Under the pieces are notes generated by a model. It was not told the origin of the DNA and searched no databases. It worked only from the letters and a program-made list of their open reading frames with translations. Positions 7,892-11,538 of a stretch of DNA of 11,538 nucleotides are shown piece after piece. The stretch lies in contig JAHJSF010000021.1 of NCBI GenBank assembly GCA_018830405.1, positions 1 to 11,538 of the forward strand, given 5' to 3'. A program made the position numbers and the translations under genes. Origin of the DNA: Nitrospinota bacterium (lineage in GTDB: Bacteria; Nitrospinota; Nitrospinia; UBA9942; JAHJSF01). How positions within the stretch are numbered: the first letter of the stretch is position 1; the number at the start of each line of letters is the position of its first letter.

Positions 7892-10173
7892 ATATAGCCT
7901 CCTTCTCAATAAAAAATAAGGTTCTCGTAAACCTCATAACTATAGCCGTCATGATTATCGGCATTGTAGTAACAATGGGGTTTAAGCGGGAAGCCTTCCC
8001 GACAGTTGAGGTCGATAGTGTTACCGTATCAACCAATTATCAGGGGGCCTCCCCTTTTGAGGTTGAGAAACTGATAACCATTCCTATAGAAGATTCTCTA
8101 AAAAGTATAGATGGTATAGATACCTACTCCTCCATCTCTCGCGAGGGGGTCTCCTATGTATTCATTGAACTAGATACCAATCTCCCTAACAAGGATAAGG
8201 TTATTAATGAGATATCGAGGGAGGTGGATAAGGTAGAACTCCCTCAAGACGTAGATGACCCAACCGTAAAAGAAATCATTCTTGAAAGGCCCTTAATAGA
8301 GATTTCCTTCTCAGGACACGATATATCGGAGGCAGAGCTTAGACAATACGCAGGCGACTTTGAAGATATAGTTAAAGAAATCAAAGGGGTAGCCTCTGTC
8401 GATAAGTCTGGATGGAGGGATAGAGAGGTATCTATAGAGATAGATCCGAAGAACCTTGAACGCTATTATGTCTCCCTTGAACAGGTTATCGAGAGCATCA
8501 GAAACCATAACCTCAATCTCCCCGGAGGTAAAATAACCAGCGGAACTAGGGAGTTGATACTCAGAACAGTAGGAGAACTGGAAAAGGCGGAACAGTTTGG
8601 AGATATCATAATAAGAACCAACAGTGACGGCCAATACCTGTATGTTAAAGATATCGCTCAAATAAAGGATACCTTTGAGGAGGAGGAGAAGATATATAAG
8701 ACCGATGGAAAGGTATCAATAAATATTACCCCCAAGAAGAAAGATGCCGGAGATACAATAACCCTCGTCAACAAAATAAGGGAAGAGGTAGAAGAGTATA
8801 AAAAGGTACTCCCTGAGAATGTATCTGTCGATATGCTTAACGACTCATCCCTTCGGGTCAAGAGACGATTAGGGGTTCTTATATCGAATGGAATAATGGG
8901 GCTAATACTTGTAATGATTACCCTTCTCGTATTCCTTAATGTTCGTGTTGCCCTTGTTACAGCCCTTGGTATACCATTTGCCTTCCTTACCGCACTTATA
9001 TTTATGTCCTTCTTTGGGGTAAGCCTCAATATGATAACTATGTTCGGGCTGATACTCGTTCTCGGTATGATAGTCGACGACGCCATAGTAGTATCGGAAA
9101 ATGTATACCGCTATATGGAAGATGGGCTGGAACCGGTTGAGGCAACAATAAAAGGGGCCACAGAAGTAGCCGCCCCAGTATCGGCCGCTGTGCTAACAAC
9201 CGTTGCCTCTTTTCTCCCCCTAATGTATATATCGGGAGTTCTCGGAAAATTTCTAAGGTTCTTCCCGATGGGGGTTGTTGCTTGTCTGGCCGCCTCTCTG
9301 TTTGAGGCCCTATTCATACTCCCTTCGCATCTGGCCGAATGGGTCAGACCTCTAACACCCACAAAGGAAGAGACAACTAAAAAGTGGTTTAATTTCTTCT
9401 CGCAAAATCGAAAGGGGAGCGAGGCACCATGGTTTAAGGCGATGAGCGATAGCTACGAAAGGATTTTGACCAAAGCAACAAAACGGAGATACCTCGTCTC
9501 TCTGGTAGCCTTTATAATCTTTCTTGCCGCTCTACTCTTCTCAGCTAAAATAATGTCGTTCAAGCTATTTCCAAATACGGTTGATGCCTTCTATGTAAGG
9601 GTAGAGACAGTTGAGGGTTCATCTCTTGCGGAGACCAATAAGGTTATATCAGAGATAGAGAAGATAATATTGGAACTCCCAAAAAGCGAACTTGAGAATG
9701 TAACCACAGTAGTCGGTTTCATAGGAGAAGGGGGACGTGGAGGACCTATGGATAAACATGGGAGCAAGTACGCCCAATGTGTAGCCTACCTAACCCCTGA
9801 AAACGACCGGGGGCGTGATGCCAACCAGATTATCGCTGCCATTCGTAAAAAAATAGAAGAGGAAAAAATATCAGGTTTTGTAAGCCTAAAGTTCGAACTT
9901 AACAGGCATGGCCCTCCGGTTGGAAAACCTGTGGCAGTCGAAGTTCGCGGGGATTCATATGATACCCTTATCAAACTATCGGAAGAGATCTCTGCCTATA
10001 TGGCTGCCCTTGAAGGGGCTGAAGATATCAGGTCAGACTATGAATTAGATAAAGAAGAGATTCAGGTATCCATCAACAAAGAAGAAGCTGCCAGGCTAGG
10101 CCTAAACGTTAGGATGGTTGCCGAGACAATCAGGCACGCCTTCGATGGGGGGGGGCGCTACAACCATGCGTAA
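7888..10173 (+). CDS. RND efflux permease, N-terminal part (frameshifted)
   Basis: The first 761 codons of an AcrB/HAE-type proton-driven inner-membrane pump. Transmembrane helix 1 spans about residues 11-30 and is followed by the first periplasmic porter domain. A block of helices at about 335-480 includes LGMIVDDAIVVSENVY, where D397 and D398 match the proton-relay pair D407/D408 of AcrB. Helix 7 is near 535-555, then the second porter domain begins. True homology stops at residue 756 (HAFDGGG); after the G9 run at 10147-10155 the frame reads RYNHA and a stop. Dropping one G restores GGGATTMRKDDED and a protein of 1047 residues ending at 11032, the normal RND length. As read, this product lacks helices 8-12 and could not pump. 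No adaptor gene sits beside it. Confidence 0.9.
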   Translation: MNIASFSIKNKVLVNLITIAVMIIGIVVTMGFKREAFPTVEVDSVTVSTNYQGASPFEVEKLITIPIEDSLKSIDGIDTYSSISREGVSYVFIELDTNLPNKDKVINEISREVDKVELPQDVDDPTVKEIILERPLIEISFSGHDISEAELRQYAGDFEDIVKEIKGVASVDKSGWRDREVSIEIDPKNLERYYVSLEQVIESIRNHNLNLPGGKITSGTRELILRTVGELEKAEQFGDIIIRTNSDGQYLYVKDIAQIKDTFEEEEKIYKTDGKVSINITPKKKDAGDTITLVNKIREEVEEYKKVLPENVSVDMLNDSSLRVKRRLGVLISNGIMGLILVMITLLVFLNVRVALVTALGIPFAFLTALIFMSFFGVSLNMITMFGLILVLGMIVDDAIVVSENVYRYMEDGLEPVEATIKGATEVAAPVSAAVLTTVASFLPLMYISGVLGKFLRFFPMGVVACLAASLFEALFILPSHLAEWVRPLTPTKEETTKKWFNFFSQNRKGSEAPWFKAMSDSYERILTKATKRRYLVSLVAFIIFLAALLFSAKIMSFKLFPNTVDAFYVRVETVEGSSLAETNKVISEIEKIILELPKSELENVTTVVGFIGEGGRGGPMDKHGSKYAQCVAYLTPENDRGRDANQIIAAIRKKIEEEKISGFVSLKFELNRHGPPVGKPVAVEVRGDSYDTLIKLSEEISAYMAALEGAEDIRSDYELDKEEIQVSINKEEAARLGLNVRMVAETIRHAFDGGGRYNHA

Positions 10174-11032
10174 GGATGATGAGGATATCGACATTGTCGT
10201 CAGGCTGCCTGAGAGGTTCAGGCAAAATATATCAAACCTGACAAACCTGACCATAGCCAACAACCAGGGGAGGCTTATATCCCTAAACAAGGTGGCGAAC
10301 TTCTCCAAATATCAAGGGGTGCGGGGGATTACCCATCAGGAAGGGAGGAGGACGGTAACCATAACCGCCTCTATAGACGAAGAGAAGACAACGGTTGTTG
10401 AGGTAAACAAAGCCATAGTTGAAAAATTCAGGGATATACCCCAAAAATATCCGGGCTACTATTTTAAGAGTGGGGGAGAATTTGAAGATACAACCGAATC
10501 GGTTCGCTCCATGTTTAATGCCTTCGCAATGGCCTTCATTCTTATATATATAATATTGGCTACCGAATTTGGGTCATTTATCCAGCCATTTATCATCATG
10601 GTCTCTATCCCCTTCGGGATAGTCGGGGTAATCATTGCTCTCTACCTGCATGGGAAACCGCTTAGCCTGATGGCCCTATTCGGGATAGTGGGATTAACCG
10701 GCGTGGTCGTTAATGACTCACTCGTCATGGTCGACTTTATCAACACGCTAAAAAATGAGGGGTTGGAGATAACCAAGGCGGTAGTTCAGGCGGCCAAAAC
10801 GAGACTCCGCCCGATACTCCTAACCTCCATAACAACTATAGCTGCGCTTTTGCCGCTGGTATATGGAATCGGGGGGAGAGAGGCCTTTCTCGAGCCGGCG
10901 GCTATCGCCATGTCTTATGGACTCTTTGCGGCAACATTGCTAACCCTCTTCATAATTCCCTGCACCTACCTAATCGCGGAAGATATAAAGACCTTCTTTA
11001 AAAGAGGAAACGCTGTAAAGAATGGAGAATAG
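10118..11032 (+). CDS. RND efflux permease, C-terminal part (second half of the split gene)
   Basis: This frame continues the RND protein from GGGATTMRKDDEDIDIV onwards. The TTG at 10118 is only the nominal opening of the frame, not a credible start; real RND sequence begins at the G9 run. It completes the second porter domain and carries five membrane helices (8-12): MFNAFAMAFILIYIILATEF; the IMVSIPFGIVGVIIALYL region; ALFGIVGLTGVVVNDSLVMVDF; TSITTIAALLPLVYGI; and ATLLTLFIIPCTYLIA. The helix matching AcrB helix 10 reads VVVNDSLVMVDF, so the position I align with AcrB K940 is N, not K. The last codons overlap the miaB start by 11 bases. The full gene is best read as 7888-11032 with one frame change. 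Confidence 0.85.
   Translation: MPRQSGTPSMGGGATTMRKDDEDIDIVVRLPERFRQNISNLTNLTIANNQGRLISLNKVANFSKYQGVRGITHQEGRRTVTITASIDEEKTTVVEVNKAIVEKFRDIPQKYPGYYFKSGGEFEDTTESVRSMFNAFAMAFILIYIILATEFGSFIQPFIIMVSIPFGIVGVIIALYLHGKPLSLMALFGIVGLTGVVVNDSLVMVDFINTLKNEGLEITKAVVQAAKTRLRPILLTSITTIAALLPLVYGIGGREAFLEPAAIAMSYGLFAATLLTLFIIPCTYLIAEDIKTFFKRGNAVKNGE
10147..10155 (+). repeat. Nine-G homopolymer at the RND frameshift
   Basis: Nine consecutive Gs follow TTCGAT. With nine the upstream frame stops 18 bases after the run (TAA 10171-10173); with eight the reading continues through the rest of the permease. It may be a sequencing or assembly error, a true mutation, or a slippage-prone switch. Confidence 0.9.
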
Positions 11033-11174
11033 AAAGCAGGTATATATAAAAACCTTCGGCTGCCAGATGAATAGTTACGACTCGGAGATCATGGCCGGGG
11101 TATTGAACAGCCAGGGCTACCAAATAACCAAAAACCAGGTCAAGGCAGATAGCGGTGCGGCTAAATCAGATTGA
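11022..11174 (+). pseudogene. miaB: 5' fragment of miaB (tRNA methylthiotransferase), truncated
   Basis: This short frame reads MENRKQVYIKTFGCQMNSYD, then SEIMAGVLNSQGYQITKNQVKAD. It matches the start of MiaB, the radical-SAM enzyme that adds a methylthio group to i6A37 of tRNAs reading U-starting codons. C14 in TFGCQMN is the first ligand of the N-terminal iron-sulfur cluster. MiaB similarity stops after KAD (base 11150), where intact proteins continue with a hydrophobic strand and NTC. Seven unrelated codons and a TGA follow. The radical-SAM and TRAM domains are absent. The start overlaps the RND stop by 11 bases, so miaB was the last gene of the efflux operon before the break. A transposase start lies 299 bases past the break. 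Confidence 0.85.
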
Positions 11175-11448
11175 TGCCTTGAGATATGAATAATAGTATT
11201 TTGGTATTTCCCCATTTTTGACCGACAATAAGAACTTATAGTGAAATTAACAGCAAGCTGGCATTAATATTACCCTATAAAGTAAAAGGGGGGGCTCCTC
11301 CTTCCCTAAATATCCACATATCGTAAAGATATGATAAAAAAATCACACAGCTGTCACACAAATATCATTCATATTCTGTAAACTGTGGTTAATATAGTTA
11401 AGGGTCATGACTAGAACAGCACATTAAAATATATGCTAATGTCTAGCT
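11151..11448. other. AT-rich non-coding segment between broken miaB and transposase
   Basis: No coding frame is visible; all frames are rich in stops. It begins where miaB similarity ends. It contains a small inverted repeat, CATATC (11317-11322), GTAAA, GATATG (11328-11333), and a seven-G run at 11288-11294. The left end of the transposable element must lie here. Two candidate boundaries are the break at 11151 (AGCGGTGCGGCTAAATCAG) and GGGTCATGACTA at 11402-11413, only about 47 bases before the transposase start. The matching right end is outside the window, so neither can be confirmed. Confidence 0.5.
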
Positions 11449-11538
11449 ATGACAGTAAAAAACAGGTATGCAAAACGTTCGAAAATTTCAGAGGCTAAAA
11501 TTCGTCAAATTGTGAAGCTTTTTTCACTAGATTTAAAC
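11449..11538 (+). CDS. IS1595-family-like transposase, N-terminal start only
   Basis: The last 30 codons of the window read MTVKNRYAKRSKISEAKIRQ, then IVKLFSLDLN, with no stop before the edge. The KNRYxKRSKISExKxRxIxxLFxLDL pattern matches, from memory, the start of IS1595-family (ISXO2/IS1016-like) DDE transposases. There it leads into a helix-turn-helix and zinc-binding region before the catalytic core. A stop in frame at 11437-11439 makes ATG 11449 the likely start, though no clear ribosome site precedes it. The catalytic domain is not visible, so whether the element is intact is unknown. It lies downstream of the broken miaB in the same direction. Confidence 0.72.
   Translation, partial: MTVKNRYAKRSKISEAKIRQIVKLFSLDLN

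Noticed and set aside
8658-9086. Minus-strand frame of 142 codons inside the RND gene
   Set aside because: It lies opposite strongly conserved RND helices and is a by-product of their codon bias.
10118-10146. Independent start (TTG 10118) for a separate C-terminal RND protein
   Set aside because: The codons between 10118 and the G9 run do not resemble RND sequence and no ribosome site precedes them; a frameshift in one gene explains the data better.
11317-11340. Terminator hairpin CATATC-GTAAA-GATATG
   Set aside because: The stem is only six bases and is followed by As instead of Ts on the plus strand.
1-11538. CRISPR array, tRNA, rRNA, toxin-antitoxin or defence genes
   Set aside because: No direct repeats with regular spacing, cloverleaf-like sequences or small paired genes were seen on either strand.

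Overview
This window reads as chromosomal DNA from a Gram-negative (diderm) bacterium. It encodes a TolC-type outer-membrane channel, an RND inner-membrane pump and genes resembling lipopolysaccharide or surface-glycan synthesis. Base composition is moderately AT-rich, with frequent GGG glycine and AGA/AGG arginine codons and many G-runs. I cannot name a genus; a Desulfobacterota-like or related environmental lineage is only an impression.

Layout. (1) 179-3139, plus strand: three overlapping genes for a family-4 glycosyltransferase, a polysaccharide-deacetylase-fold protein of the WalW kind and a GNAT/FemAB-like acyltransferase. They look like one co-translated surface-glycan module. (2) 3150-3737, minus strand: a stand-alone hisB (histidine biosynthesis), convergent with the module. 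(3) 3738-4050: a 313-base gap holding an imperfect palindrome of about 160 bases, probably a small non-coding repeat, and a dinG promoter candidate. (4) 4051-5898: a DinG/XPD-type iron-sulfur helicase. (5) 5997-11032: a tightly packed marR-tolC-RND efflux operon. Its promoter is well formed and has a perfect palindrome over the -35 box. No membrane-fusion (adaptor) gene is present, and the RND gene is split by one extra G in a nine-G run. (6) 11022-11174: the first 43 or so codons of miaB, overlapping the end of the RND gene, after which miaB similarity stops abruptly. (7) 11151-11448: AT-rich non-coding DNA. (8) 11449-11538: the first 30 codons of an IS1595-family-like transposase, cut by the window edge.

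The efflux genes should work as one unit: MarR represses its own promoter, TolC forms the outer-membrane duct and RND is the proton-driven pump. As read, the pump is frameshifted and needs an adaptor from elsewhere. The right end looks like a rearrangement scar in which mobile DNA removed or displaced most of miaB. I see no CRISPR array, tRNA, rRNA or clear new defence or metabolic system. The most notable items are the G9 frameshift, the adaptor-less operon with its overlapping operator and promoter, the palindromic element, and the broken miaB next to a transposase.
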